From Plotosus lineatus (lineage: Eukaryota; Chordata; Actinopteri; Siluriformes; Plotosidae): a stretch of DNA of 64,000 nt. The position numbers and the translations under genes are program-made. Positions 53,476-64,000 of the stretch are shown piece by piece. Within the stretch, counting starts at the first letter, position 1; every line of letters starts with the position of its first letter. The stretch lies in NCBI GenBank assembly GCA_024760905.1, contig CM045735.1:6344661-6408660 (forward strand), read 5' to 3'. The notes beneath the pieces are model-generated. The model was not told the origin of the DNA. It saw nothing but the letters and a program-made list of their open reading frames with translations, and made no database searches.

Positions 53476-53545
53476 AGACTCGTGGAGGACACGCCTAAAC
53501 TTCGTACACCGAGGGACATAAGCCAGGAGTGCTCTTGTCCACCAG
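53476..53545 (+). CDS. col23a1: Transmembrane collagen exon 2
   Basis: The acceptor TTTTTGCTACAG ends at 53475 and the donor CCACCAG/GTAAGC follows 53545. It reads RLVEDTPKLRTPRDISQECS then CPP, leaving one G for the first Gly of the collagenous domain. Types XXIII and XXV have a similar R-x-x-R-E-x-P-S-E-C-x-C-P-x-G motif at the start of the triple helix. Reading from the alternative AG two bases on hits a stop, which confirms the acceptor. Gly-X-Y exons were not found to the right edge. Confidence 0.8.
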
Positions 53546-53597
53546 GTAAGCCCTTATTACTTATTACCTATTATTTATTGTATTCCTTATTATAGTT

Positions 53598-53716
53598 GAG
53601 CAGTTTAGCGTTAAGGACCTTACCCAGGGGCCCAACAGTGGAAGCTTTGTGGTACTTGAACTTGAACCCCTGATCGATCAGTAGTCCAGAGCTTTAACCA
53701 CTGAGAGACCACTGCC
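53598..53716 (-). mobile_element. SINE-D copy
   Basis: Inverted head: TTTAACCACTGAGAGACCAC and CTTGAACCCCTGATCGATCA. Confidence 0.65.
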
Positions 53717-54208
53717 TGAAGAATGAATTCAGATTGAATTGTGCATACTGTAGTCTGAAATATGTTCAGGTGGTGTATTGTGACCTTTGTGTCTCAAACG
53801 AATTAATATTTCACTCTTGGGATAATTTTTCAGACCCTTTTTTAAAGGGGTTGGCATCAACCGATGCTTTGCTATAGAAGCGTAATCTTTTAAAATGACG
53901 CAGCTTTGTTCTTGGTAGTTCAGAACTGTGTACATCCAGCATCTCCGTGCCCGTCCTACTGATACAAGCTGCTGAGTGACGACATTTGCCAACCGCAAAC
54001 CCAAATACGTCTCACAGACGTCTTCTAGTTTAAAGGCAGCCGACATGTGGAAGTTATGAAGCCTGAAATGTGGTTCTTTCTCTTCATAAAATTGATTGAC
54101 AGAGCCAGTATGTTGTGTAACCTCAGCTGTGTACAGTATCTGGATATCAGCAGAAGTGCTTGAGTGTTGGCACCAACTGTCTAAGCTTCTGTGGATTTGT
54201 GTATCTGA

Positions 54209-54240
<32 letters not shown>

Positions 54241-54254
54241 TATTTTCTAGTCTA

Positions 54255-54455
54255 CAGACAGGCAGATTGGATCAATTTGCTACTCCAAATTGCCCACTGG
54301 TGTGAATGTGATTGTGAATTGGTTCTTCATTTTTGTGTTATCCCTGGACTAGGTTGGCAACTTGCCCAGGGTATACACCTCCCCTTGCCCATGGTTAGCT
54401 GTGATTGGTTACAGCTTACCAACAAATTTGATGCATAAGCAGTAGAGATAATGGA
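54255..54455 (+). mobile_element. V-SINE-like 3' part
   Basis: CTCCAAATTGCCCACTGGTG, GCCCAGGGTATACACCTCCC and ATGGATGGATGG; preceded by a poly-T at 54210. Confidence 0.62.
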
Positions 54456-54629
54456 TGGATGGATTTTATATTCTTGGGGTGTCTCCCTAGAGACAGTAAA
54501 AGGTTTTCCAGGCTATGATAATGACTAAGGCTCAAACCTACTATTTTGAGAAATGCTTGAATGACCATAAAAGGTTCTGTGCTTTGTTACATATCATAAG
54601 GACAGACCTGGTATTATATTGGTTAGTAG

Positions 54630-54730
54630 TCCTTCACTCATTCATTTATTCATCTTCAGTAAGCCTTTCATCCTGGTCAGAGTTGTAACAGAGCCTGTGT
54701 CCCTGGGTATGAAACAGGGAGCACACATTG
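54630..54730 (-). mobile_element. V-SINE-like fragment
   Basis: TTCAGTAAGCCTTTCATCCT; degenerate. Confidence 0.45.
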
Positions 54731-55699
54731 AAGTGAAAAATGAAGAAAAACAGAAAAACCTTGAAGAAAATTCAAATGAAATAATTGAGAACACTTTAAT
54801 ATCCCACACAACAGACATTAAGGATCAAACAATTCACCGTGCTACATGCTGCACCACTGTTCCAGCCTTGGTATGAATCATTTGAATGAAATGTATCGTT
54901 GTATTAATATGATACAGAGAATGTCATGTTTCTTTCATTTATAAAATTGCATCTTAAGGAAGCATTGCAATCCTGTGCACAGGATCAGTTGAAATCAGCA
55001 TACGGTTTACATGTGTACATCGCCAAAGGGTTCTATGAGTATGGACCAGAACTAACCAAGGACAGGTGAGCTTCTTCAAAGTTTTGTAGACATGAGATCA
55101 CTTTATAATGTTCGACAGAGTATTCTAATGATACAGTCTGTACAGTATTGGCTTACGTGGAATCAACTTCAGAGCGTTTCCTTCTGTGTAGCTGGTAGAA
55201 AGCTTTCACAAGTGTTCAGAGATGTCAGAGCTTCCAAGACACTAATATTTATGCTGTATATGAATGGAAACACTGGATTAATAAATGTTGTATGATGATC
55301 TCTATTATCTATTCTACTTATCTCTGGCTAATAAGACTCTAAGACTGAATGCAATTTTCTTGCTTCCTTAAAAGATCTATACTGAGTATAAGAAATATGC
55401 CGTGCTCTAAGCTGGCAGCGTTATGAAAAACACCACTGGATTTCTTGGTGTCTGTTCCAGGATATGAAATGAAAAGCTACACTCCAACAAAGTCAAACTC
55501 ATAATGTCAGGCATGAAATTACCCAATGGTGCATTTAGGAAACAGGGCCCCAGGGCAGAATCAAAAGAAACAGTAAGTTTTAACATTCTTTTAAAAACGT
55601 AGTAGTGTTCTAATACTTTTTCTGGCAACTTCCATTCACTACCAGCGAAGCAGCCGTCCTTCTGATCTACCAGTTTGAGAAGGCAGCGACTAATAGGTC

Positions 55700-55828
55700 A
55701 TTGGCAGCTCAGTGGTTAAGGCTGTAGGTTACTGACCAGAATGTTGGTGGTTCATGCTCCAGTCCCCCCTAAGCTGCTACTGTTGAGCCCTTAATGCTCA
55801 TTTGCATTGTATACATTAGATAAATCTG
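55700..55828 (+). mobile_element. SINE-D copy
   Basis: GGCAGCTCAGTGGTTAAGGC, GGTGGTTCATGCTCC. Confidence 0.68.
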
Positions 55829-55829
55829 T

Positions 55830-55980
55830 TTCTGGGCTTCCTCTGGGTACCCCAGTTTTACTCCCACAGTCCAAAGACATGCCCGTTAGTCTAATTAACT
55901 GTTCCAGATTGCCCCTATTTGTGGATGTGGTTGTGTGTGCAACCCTAGTAGGAATAACGGTTTGGCAAATGAATGAGAGC
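55830..55980 (+). mobile_element. V-SINE-like fragment
   Basis: CACAGTCCAAAGACATGCCC, GGATGTGGTTGTGTGTGCAA, GGTTTGGCAAATGAATGAG. Confidence 0.65.
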
Positions 55981-56114
55981 GGCAAGAAATGGTTTATGTT
56001 CTGTGTATGTCTTTATAGTTTATAATATGTTAATACTCTGTGGATATATCTGTCATTTATATCTTAAACTTCTGCTGAGGTTAGTTTTGCTTATTTGATA
56101 TACGTTGTATTTCT

Positions 56115-56430
56115 TGTGGCATGGCACTGTGGTGCAATGAGTAATACAGTACTGACGTCTCATAGAAGAAGGTTCTGGGTTCAAACATGATGCTCAATCA
56201 GAGCCTTTCAGTGTGGAGTTTACATGTTACAGTCAAATGCATGTGTGTTTTTTGTTTTTTTTTTTGTTGTTTTTTTTTTTTGCATGGTACTCTGGTTTCC
56301 TCCTCAAGTTTAAATTTCAAAGTGTTTGTGTTACCATGCAATAGACATCCTGGCAACTTGTTCAGAGTCTGCATGGCCATAGTCAACTGGGATTGTCTCC
56401 AGCCATATGCATTATGGCTAAAGGATGGAT
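56115..56430 (+). mobile_element. V-SINE-like element, degenerate
   Basis: GGCATGGCACTGTGGTGCAA, CTGGTTTCCTCCTCAAG, GGATGGATGAATGGA tail. Confidence 0.62.
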
Positions 56431-56439
56431 GAATGGATT

Positions 56440-57290
56440 TGTAGTAAATGATTCGTATTTCATGACTGCAGACTTTTTGCTGTGACATTGTTCAAAAAGT
56501 ATTGCACAATTCCAGTCAAATAATTTGGTCACATCCTGCTCAGCACTACTTGAAATAGTTTTATTAACTGTTAATTCACAGAGTGTTTGTGAAATGTTTT
56601 TCTTCCAAAACAAACACAAGAACCCCATGGAGTCCTCAGTGAAGTGTTTACACTGGCTTTCTCACAAACCTCATTTGGTGGCAGTTTCAGTTATGAAGGG
56701 AAGCTTAAAATTTATGGCCTCACTGCAGGGGGTATTTTTGTACTTCCTTGGTTTTTATCATCTCAAAATATTTGGCCTGTAAAGCCAATACTAATAACTA
56801 TTGTATGTAAAACAAATACAAACAGACTTTGGAGGGAATTGCGAGGAGAGTGACATCCGTTTCTTGTGGCCCTTGACCGGACTAATTGGACTGAGAATGT
56901 GCATCTGAATACGTCCCAAGGCTTCTCTGAAAGTCTCTTTGTGGAGGATTTCCGCCCCTCTGCCTTTAGAGGGTGGTGACTCAAGGCAATGTTGGTGACT
57001 TTCATGATGAAGGTAGCTCAAGGAAATATTCTAGAAACACCAACAAACCTGAATGGAAGTCCACAAGAGCCTTCTTTCACCCTTGTTAATAGGCTTTTAT
57101 TTATAAGAAGAATGAAAGCATACTTGAAGGAGGCCTGTCGAAAATGAACCAATGGGCAGTGCAGATGAAGGAAATCGACCAATTAATTGTTAGTTTCCTC
57201 AAGACCCTGAAGGATAATGCAGTGTTCTCTCTCAAATATTGAGCTTTGTTAGTAAAACAAAAGTTTAATTTTGTTTTCTGTTCTCTGAAT
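56440..57290. other. col23a1 intron 2, unique part
   Basis: No repeat or exon recognised; several AT-rich stretches. Confidence 0.4.
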
Positions 57291-57299
57291 TTTGCTTTC

Positions 57300-57800
57300 C
57301 CATTATACAGTCAGGCCATGTTCAGAAGAGATAGATAATGAACTGTGACAGAGTTTCAAACCCACAAACCATAATAACCACCATGCAGCTCTCTTGTTGC
57401 TCTGTAGCCAAGAGACCTGGACATCAGCATGTGGTCTTATTAGTTTCTTAGAGTTGGTTGATATACAGCCTGAACAAAGACAGGCAACATTTTTCTGATA
57501 CTTAGTTGTCCGTTTTGGGTGTACCCATAACTTCTGTAGCCTCCGTTTCCCATTTTTGGCTGATGGTGGTGAAACTCGGCGTGATATGTTTTTGTAATGC
57601 ATTTGGAGCAAATTGCTGATGTGATGAATCTTCTGAAATGCTTTTCTGCTCATCACGGTGGTCAAGAATGGCCATTTGACTTATTGTCAGTTTCCTGTCG
57701 GCTTGAACGAGTCTGCTTATTTTCCTCTGATCTCTATCATCGACAAGGCATTTCTGTATGCACAACTCACCTCCAGCACATTTTTTCCCACACATTAGCT
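57300..57800 (-). pseudogene. Tc1-family transposase relic, N-terminal half
   Basis: The minus strand reads RKISRLVQADRKLTISQM and, in a shifted frame, SPPSAKNGKRRLQKLW, matching the DNA-binding and linker region of fish Tc1 transposases. Frameshifts and missing ends make it dead. Confidence 0.7.
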
Positions 57801-57867
57801 TAAATAAAGACTTTTGGGCAAACCAGCCTATCCATGGGACATCAGCCATGTCACATCCATTCATACT

Positions 57868-58196
57868 GTATGCCAAACCCCTTAATCCCACTAGTTGCAG
57901 TGAAGCAGTATTCTATCTCAGCCAACTGTGGGCGAAGACAGAGTACACCCTGAACAGATTGCAGTCCATCACAGGGCCAACACATGTGCACACCTGTAAC
58001 ACTTACAACTTGCACCTAGGGGTCAATTTGGAACAGACTGGATTAGAAGTCTTTGGACTGTGAGAAGAAATCGAACTGCCTGAAGGGAAGGACATGCAAA
58101 CTTCACACAGAATATCCCTCAACGAGCCTCGCGACTCCAAACCAGAACCTTTTAGCTGTAAGGCAGACGTGCTGACCACTACACCACTGTGCTGCT
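57868..58196 (-). mobile_element. V-SINE-like element
   Basis: AACCCCTTAATCCCACTAGT, GGGTCAATTTGGAACAGACT, GCTGACCACTACACCACTGT. Confidence 0.72.
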
Positions 58197-58199
58197 GTG

Positions 58200-59530
58200 G
58201 AGTATCGAAAATTCAATAGAAAAAGCATACTGATACGACTACAGTGATATTCCTCATTCTGCTTCAGGTTTCTATAAAAATATGTCCTTTTGTAATTATA
58301 CTAGATTAGAACATGGAGCTGACATGAGAATCATGTCTTTGCATCTCCTGTTGTTTTCTCTTTTCATATACTGGCCCCGTATTAATAGATACCACATTGA
58401 ATGAAAGTGGTGCAGAGCACAAAAGCATACTCTAGTGGTTATGGAAAAGTTCTTTTTTTTTTTTTTTTTTTTTTCACTCTACAACCGGAAAACATAGATT
58501 GTTTTTTTTTTTTTCTTTTTTTTTTTATGACCCAGCAGACTGCTTTAATATTCAGTTTTCAAGGTGACAGCTAGAATAGTTTAGTGATACTGGGAGCAGG
58601 AAAGAGAGAAAAGATGAATGCTTTGTACAACCACATAACCATGTGGGATGAGCCACAGGGTTACAGCTAGTTGGGTCGAGCACCACACTGCTCTAGTTGT
58701 AGAGCCGTGGGTGATGTGCTGGGTTAAATGTACCTCCAAAGAATGTAATCTCCTCTGGTTTATTGGCCTACCCATTGAGAAGACTTGTAATCTTTAATAC
58801 TTCCTCCCTGAAGCTGTCTGAGTCTGCAAAGCTCTCTCTCTCTCTCTCTCTCTCGCTCTCAGGGTGACTTGAGACTTAACTAAACGAAGTGCCCCATTTT
58901 TAAATGTTTTTGTATTAAATGTGTCAGAAGTCTGTCAACTGATTTAACTCTTGGCATTGCAAGATATTGGCATTTTAAGAAACTTGGAGGCCATTTCAGT
59001 TGATGTCTACTGATATTGTGGGTGGATTTGGGGAATTTGGGAGTATTTTTCTTATTCATTCCATTTCCATTGCAAAAATCATTTGATATGATAATTGAGT
59101 GATGTCGGGGATCTCCACAGCCAGCTATTTTAAGCCTAATCCCTCTCTCATGCATAAATGTAGTACAAGCCTCTCCAATTATGTTCGATTGACATTGACC
59201 TGTAGTTGCTTTCTTGAAGCAGTCACGCAAAACATATCACGTCCATCAAGGTCAGGATAAAATAGCAAATAATAACATTATGGTTGCTGTACCACTAGAG
59301 TATTAAAAGCATCTGTCAGTAGTTTGCATGGTTTCGTCTTTAATGTAAAATCCTCTATTCTTTATTCCGCCATATTGTTTCATAATTTATTTGACTGAAC
59401 TCTAAGGCTTTTATATAAGAACCCCAAAAAACCTGGGTATAGAAATATTGTAATTATGGTACCATATATTTTATTACCTAACAATTGTGTAATGCTTCAT
59501 TAAATAAACTTCTTGGACATACTCATAGGA
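58200..59530. other. col23a1 intron 2, unique part
   Basis: Poly-T tracts near 58454 and 58501 and (CT)n at 58832-58860; no gene or known element. Confidence 0.45.
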
Positions 59531-59534
59531 ACTT

Positions 59535-59640
59535 CTCCACCACTGCTCATTTGTGCAGTTCCAATCCAATCAGCCAATAAAGTACCAGCAGTACAATGCA
59601 TAAGATCATGGAGAAACAGGTCAAAAGCTTTAATTCATTT
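59535..59640 (+). mobile_element. Tc1-family end relic
   Basis: CAATCCAATCAGCCAATAAA and CAGTACAATGCATAAGATCA resemble the outer part of the Tc1 element whose coding relics lie at 41958 and 57300. Confidence 0.5.
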
Positions 59641-59761
59641 TTAAAATTTGGGGGGAATTTGTTCTCTCAGTGACTTGGCATGAATGTTGTTGCTTGGTAG
59701 ACTGGTTTAAATTTTTGAAACTGTTGATCTTTTGGAATTTTCACAGATACAATCTATAAAG

Positions 59762-60462
59762 CAGTGGTCACCAACCCTGTTCTTGGGGGGATCCTGAAGA
59801 CTTTGGCTCCAGCCCTAATCATGTTTAACCCTTTCAGCAGCTGGACATTCATTGACATTTTTAGCCTTTCGGAAGCACAGGATCCACAATAGGCCTTTTC
59901 AGTACCCAAGCACACAATTGTACATGTGTTGACCTTTCATGAAAACAGGTGAGACATCTCATGGTTCATATTGGAACAAAAGCTATTGCCTCTTTGCAAC
60001 ATGGCTGCCTACATGCTTGCAGCACGTGAAGGTAAAGGGCAAAGTCTTATCAAATTACAGCAAAACAAGAAACAGTGATCAAGAATAAAGTTCAAGTAGC
60101 TTAGTAAGATCATCCTTTAGATATAGCACATTTTTGGACCTGAACAACAGACAGCTTCGTGTAGTGAATTTTTTCAAACATGTCATGTACAATTGTACAC
60201 TGTGTGAGTCAATTCAATCGTGGACAAACCATGATCGGCGCAGATTGAAACAAAACTTATTTTATGAGCTAGGTGCCTGATAAGGAAGTTCAAGGTAAAA
60301 AATATTTTTTTTTTCATTCGGATTTGCTGCAAGATTACAGATGGGGATAACTGAGCATCTAATTGACCTCGAAGTGCTTTATCAGCTAAAAGTGGTGTTT
60401 TTGATATTGGATAAAATTTGTCTGAAGGTAGATGTCAAGGAACCGGCTTGTTGACCACCACT
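59762..60462. mobile_element. hAT-like non-autonomous element, degenerate
   Basis: Begins CAGTGGTCACCAACCCTGTT and ends GGCTTGTTGACCACCACT, approximate inverted ends. Flanking 8-mers agree only partly (CTATAAAG and CTAGAATT). Non-coding. Confidence 0.5.
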
Positions 60463-60602
60463 CTAGAATTTAAACAATGATGTGAGAAATACTTGGAGCA
60501 AGCAGATGAGTGAGTGGAAACACCTTGATGATTAGAAAGGAACATGTCAAACTGGTTCAAGCTGACGTACCACCACTGTGGATTTAAGAGCATCTCAGAT
60601 TG

Positions 60603-60700
60603 CGCAACATGTGTACAAACCTTCGCCCAGTGTCAGTTAAGATAGGCTCAGCCTTCCCAGACCCATCTAAAATTAAGCTGTTTGGCCAGTGAATGAATGA
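60603..60700 (+). mobile_element. V-SINE-like 3' fragment
   Basis: TTCGCCCAGTGTCAGTTAAG, GGCCAGTGAATGAATGAC. Confidence 0.55.
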
Positions 60701-61299
60701 CATTTGTTTTATTAAAGGGGTTGGCTCACTTGTCCCGGAATCCAATTCATTGATTGTTTTGATGGCATGTGAACACTATCTGCTAGCTCTCAGTTTAGCA
60801 AAATCTACGCACATTCTCTGTGAGTGAACCGTCTAAACATTTTCTTCTCCCACATGGAACCTTAAAACAAAATAGGCCTTATCTTTTCTTTCCTACGAGA
60901 TGGCCAAGGACGGTTATGGTCCATTACAGTGGGAAAGGCATATGACAACGTATGAATTAGGGGAAAGAATTAAAAAAAAAATATATATATATATATATAT
61001 ACACATACACACTTAAAAAAAACACATTAAAATTTAAAATCTATGGCTTAGGATGCTTCGGAATTATTGCGAATTGTTTTTGGCATCAAGAATGGTGACT
61101 GGCTACTTGACACAGGGGATTCTGGGAAGACTGAGAAGTTTTAATGGTCCTTTCCTGTACATTTCATGGCCTGGTGGACTGCAGGTATTTGCTCAGGGTT
61201 GGCGTAGCTGTTTGCTGTTTTTCACGTTCACACCAGGGTTGGCAGGACTGTCTGTGTCTTAATTTGATAAACAAGTGTTAAAATGCTCATTAAGCACTT

Positions 61300-61790
61300 G
61301 CGGTCAGATGAACGGAACAGACTCTGTAATAACTCGTCTACGCCGCCTGCTGTCGATAGCTGACTCAGATGGGAACAAAGCATTTAATAAAATCTCTCAT
61401 TTTCTTAAAAAGTCTGAAGATCAGCTTGTGGGAATGAGACAGCATTATCATTCTGGGACTTTATAAACTGGTTGGGATGAAATTCTTAACTTCCTCCTCA
61501 TCTTTCTGGCTCTGATAAGGAAAAGTCTACAACTGCTGATGGCTTACATGCCTGTATGAGTAGAAATATTCTGATCCGTATACCGTCCTCAAGCCCCGGT
61601 CTAATCTTAATTGCAAATCTCCCAAATGCCTCCAGCCAGGCATTTATTTTCTTGCTTCCTCCATCTGTGTGGCAGCATGCCATGTCTCTTCACTCATTCA
61701 GTTTTCCTCCAGACGGCACTCTCTCGACCTGCATAATCTGCAGGAGGGCATTTGACCTGGGGGAGCCTGTTTCCTGAAGTAGGAGCTAAA
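61300..61790. promoter_or_regulatory. Candidate intronic enhancer of col23a1
   Basis: Repeat-free, mixed-composition block in intron 2 with CTGATAAGG (GATA type, about 61513), TAATTGCAAATC (about 61608) and TGACTCAGA (about 61364). No coding potential. Proposed from composition only. Confidence 0.27.
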
Positions 61791-62164
61791 TGGAGCAATG
61801 CTTTGTCGTTGTTATGGTTATATTTGTTTTGGACACATTCTTAATATGCCGAGTTCTTACCATCAGAACTATTTTCAAAATCTTTCGAAGCTTGTTAGAA
61901 TTTTACAGACATGTGCTTTCATCTTTCTTTGTGTAATTACAAGGGAATGTGTTAGCAAAGAGTTTAAAAGTCGCAAATTTACCGTCTTTTCTTAATCCAG
62001 GCTTAATTAAACTGTTCTGGGATATTTTATTAAACCAGTAGAGCATGGCACGAAAGTAAAAATAATTGACATATATGATAGAAGTTTTGTTTATGAACCC
62101 ATGTCTGGTCATATAGGTCTTTTTCACTTGGGGAAAATTATTTTGAATGTATAATAGAAACCAT

Positions 62165-62165
<1 letters not shown>

Positions 62166-62196
<31 letters not shown>

Positions 62197-62197
62197 C
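62166..62197. repeat. (AAT)n repeat
   Basis: About ten AAT units. Confidence 0.9.
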
Positions 62198-62204
62198 AAT
62201 ACTA

Positions 62205-62420
62205 GCACTCATTCACTTCCCATTCACACTCACAGGGGCACTGGAAAATATCCACTTACATTAATGTGCATGTCCTTGGAGTGTAGGTGGAAACTGGTGG
62301 ACATGGAGGAAACCCACAAATGCATGGGGAGCACAGTCAATTCCACACTGAAAAGACCTTGCTGAGCCCAGGACGCGAACCCAGTACCTTCATGCTGTGA
62401 GTGGAACGTACCGAGTTCCC
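62205..62420 (-). mobile_element. V-SINE-like fragment, left arm of an inverted pair
   Basis: ACATTAATGTGCATGTCCTT to CCAGTACCTTCATGCTGTGA. Confidence 0.62.
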
Positions 62421-62610
62421 TTGTCTCCTCCCACAGTTCAGAAACATGCACATTACAGTAATTGGATGTTCCAAATCGACCCCAGGTGTGGATGTGAATG
62501 TGGATGGCTGCGTGGTGGGGTAGTAAGCTGTTCAGGACGTCCTCTGCCTTAGCCCAGATTAAGAAGTGACCCTCATAAGATTAACTGCTTCGGTAAATGA
62601 ATAAATGTAC
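62421..62610 (+). mobile_element. V-SINE-like fragment, right arm of an inverted pair
   Basis: TTGTCTCCTCCCACAGTTCA, GAAACATGCACATTACAGTA, CTTCGGTAAATGAATAAATG. Confidence 0.62.
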
Positions 62611-62619
62611 ACATCCGGG

Positions 62620-64000
62620 TAAAAATGACAGTGACGACGGTGTCATAGCACATCCGGGTTGTTTGCTTATTATTCAGTCGCACACGCATAGAAAGAACTA
62701 CAGGGGGAGAAGGGTAGTAAATACTGAGGCAGTGTTAGTATTCAGATGCAACCATGAATTATCATTATGTCTCTGTGGACTGGTTTGTAAATCAGAGGAC
62801 AAGCAAAGTTATGTTCAGGTCAGCTGGAAGAGAATTTAGTTCTGTGTGAAGACGATTTTGCAGCCTCCCGAGTTGCGTGCAGTTGTTGAATTTGGATGAT
62901 GGTAATCTCTTAATTACAGTATGTGTACTATTGTAAGTCCTACTGTTGACTGCTGATAAGATGCCCTCTCCTTTTATGTTTCCCTTTCCTAGTCAACATT
63001 GTGTCTGTGTGTGATTCATGGGCATTTTTTTTGTATTCTGTTTATTTTTTGAATGATGGTGTAAGCACGCAGTGCTGACCTGCTGGAATTTTACATAAAT
63101 ATTAGCAGGAGCAGCAATGAAAATGAGGCATGTGACTATTTATTTACTTGATGACTGCACTGAAATTTTCCCAGGTATCTTTTTATGTCCAGTATGTACT
63201 GATTTAAGTTAAGATAAAAAATCAAATCAAATGTTTGATTAAAGATGATAAAGAAGACTCGTTCATGATCATCGGAAACCCATCTTAAAGAAAAGACATT
63301 TCCTGCTTTTGAACCATCGTCGCTCAGATCTCACAGTGGCAAAAAAAATCCGTCCCTGCTCTGAACTCGTGGCTCTCTGACAGTTCCTTTACACGGATCC
63401 AGTGTTCCTTTGCTGTATTGAAAAAGATGGAGTGTGCATTTAATTTGCTCATTATCTCCAACCCGAGTCATGCTGTAGACATATGCCATGGGCTGTTCTG
63501 ATGACACGCACACCCCATGGAGAAGAACAAACTTCCACTCAGGATGTCCTCCAGCCCTCATATTGTCTGTGTGTGAAAGCAGTTTGGGACAACAAAGCAG
63601 TTGTGTGTGTGTGTGTGTGTGTGTCTGGGGGAGGGAAAGTGATTTCAGAGGTTCATGGATTGGTCATTGTATCATTTTGTTGGTTTAATTGACTGTTTTG
63701 TCACAAAACTGAATAGATTACAATGAATTGATTAGTGCTCACCACTGCGCTCCTTCCTCTTCCTTTTTCTCACACAGGGCTTTTCTCTGGCCAGAAAACA
63801 CAGTCTGGGTTAAACAAAACGTTCTTTTTAAATAAGTAGGTTTAGGCTTGAGTACACTTTATCAGTACAGACAGCATAACACACATTTTATTGCCTGGCG
63901 GAAGCTTTTAAAGTGCGAGATTGAAATATACAATATAAGTACATCAAAGTGGCATCTCTCAGAATTAATGCTTATCACTAGTACAGTACCACCGTTATTT
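62620..64000. other. col23a1 intron 2 to the right edge, nothing recognised
   Basis: Contains (TG)n at 63601-63624. No Gly-X-Y coding stretch and no transposon end was seen. Confidence 0.45.

Noticed and set aside
53594..53716. Possible collagen exon 3 after exon 2
   Set aside because: The sequence is an inverted SINE-D head; no glycine periodicity.
55521..55570. Possible Gly-X-Y collagen exon (GGCCCCAGGGCAGAA)
   Set aside because: Only two triplets, the phase does not fit the exon 2 donor, and no repeat pattern continues.

Overview
The window reads as a teleost fish nuclear genome; the repeats recall catfish and other ostariophysans, but that is weak inference. Evidence for this is split genes with GT-AG introns, very dense (CA)n and (TA)n microsatellites, V-SINE-like and other tRNA-derived SINEs, Tc1 relics, pogo/Tigger-like and hAT-like MITEs, and RTE-type and R2/Rex6-type LINE fragments. 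No bacterial features, CRISPR arrays or intact virus were seen. LAYOUT. (1) 1-16.2 kb, minus strand: the 5' part of a RhoGAP gene of the ARHGAP22/24/25 family, most like ARHGAP25. Recognised pieces are a candidate distal first exon (16,191-16,242), the last PH-domain exon (7,252-7,365), an alternative first exon for a PH-less isoform (1,196-1,289), and two RhoGAP exons (764-971 and 12-144). The other PH exons were not located, and the gene runs off the left edge. (2) 16-28 kb: no coding gene; repeats nested in repeats, with a few repeat-free stretches that could be regulatory. (3) 28,335-36,896, plus strand: a complete CLK (LAMMER) protein kinase. Twelve coding exons join in perfect phase to 487 codons plus stop. 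The N-terminus and length identify the CLK1/CLK4 subgroup, so clk4 is proposed. A 5'-truncated RTE LINE sits in intron 1. (4) 37-45 kb: repeats. (5) 45,560 onwards, plus strand: the first two coding exons of a transmembrane collagen, called col23a1. CLK4 and COL23A1 are neighbours in the same order and orientation on human 5q35.3, so the two calls support each other. The collagenous exons lie beyond the right edge, and the last 10 kb is intron 2. REPEAT BIOLOGY is the most distinctive content. One tRNA-derived SINE head and body occurs with two different 3' ends. In SINE-A (about 12 copies) the end resembles the V-SINE 3' domain. In SINE-B (8 copies) the end matches the 3' terminus of the RTE LINE, via a short internally deleted RTE derivative that is also present (24,146-24,451). 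Many copies have 10-19 bp target-site duplications (TSDs), so insertion boundaries and order can be read directly. A second unusual structure is a composite repeat (SINE head, LINE fragment, Tc1 fragment, SINE body) whose right half recurs about 25 kb away.
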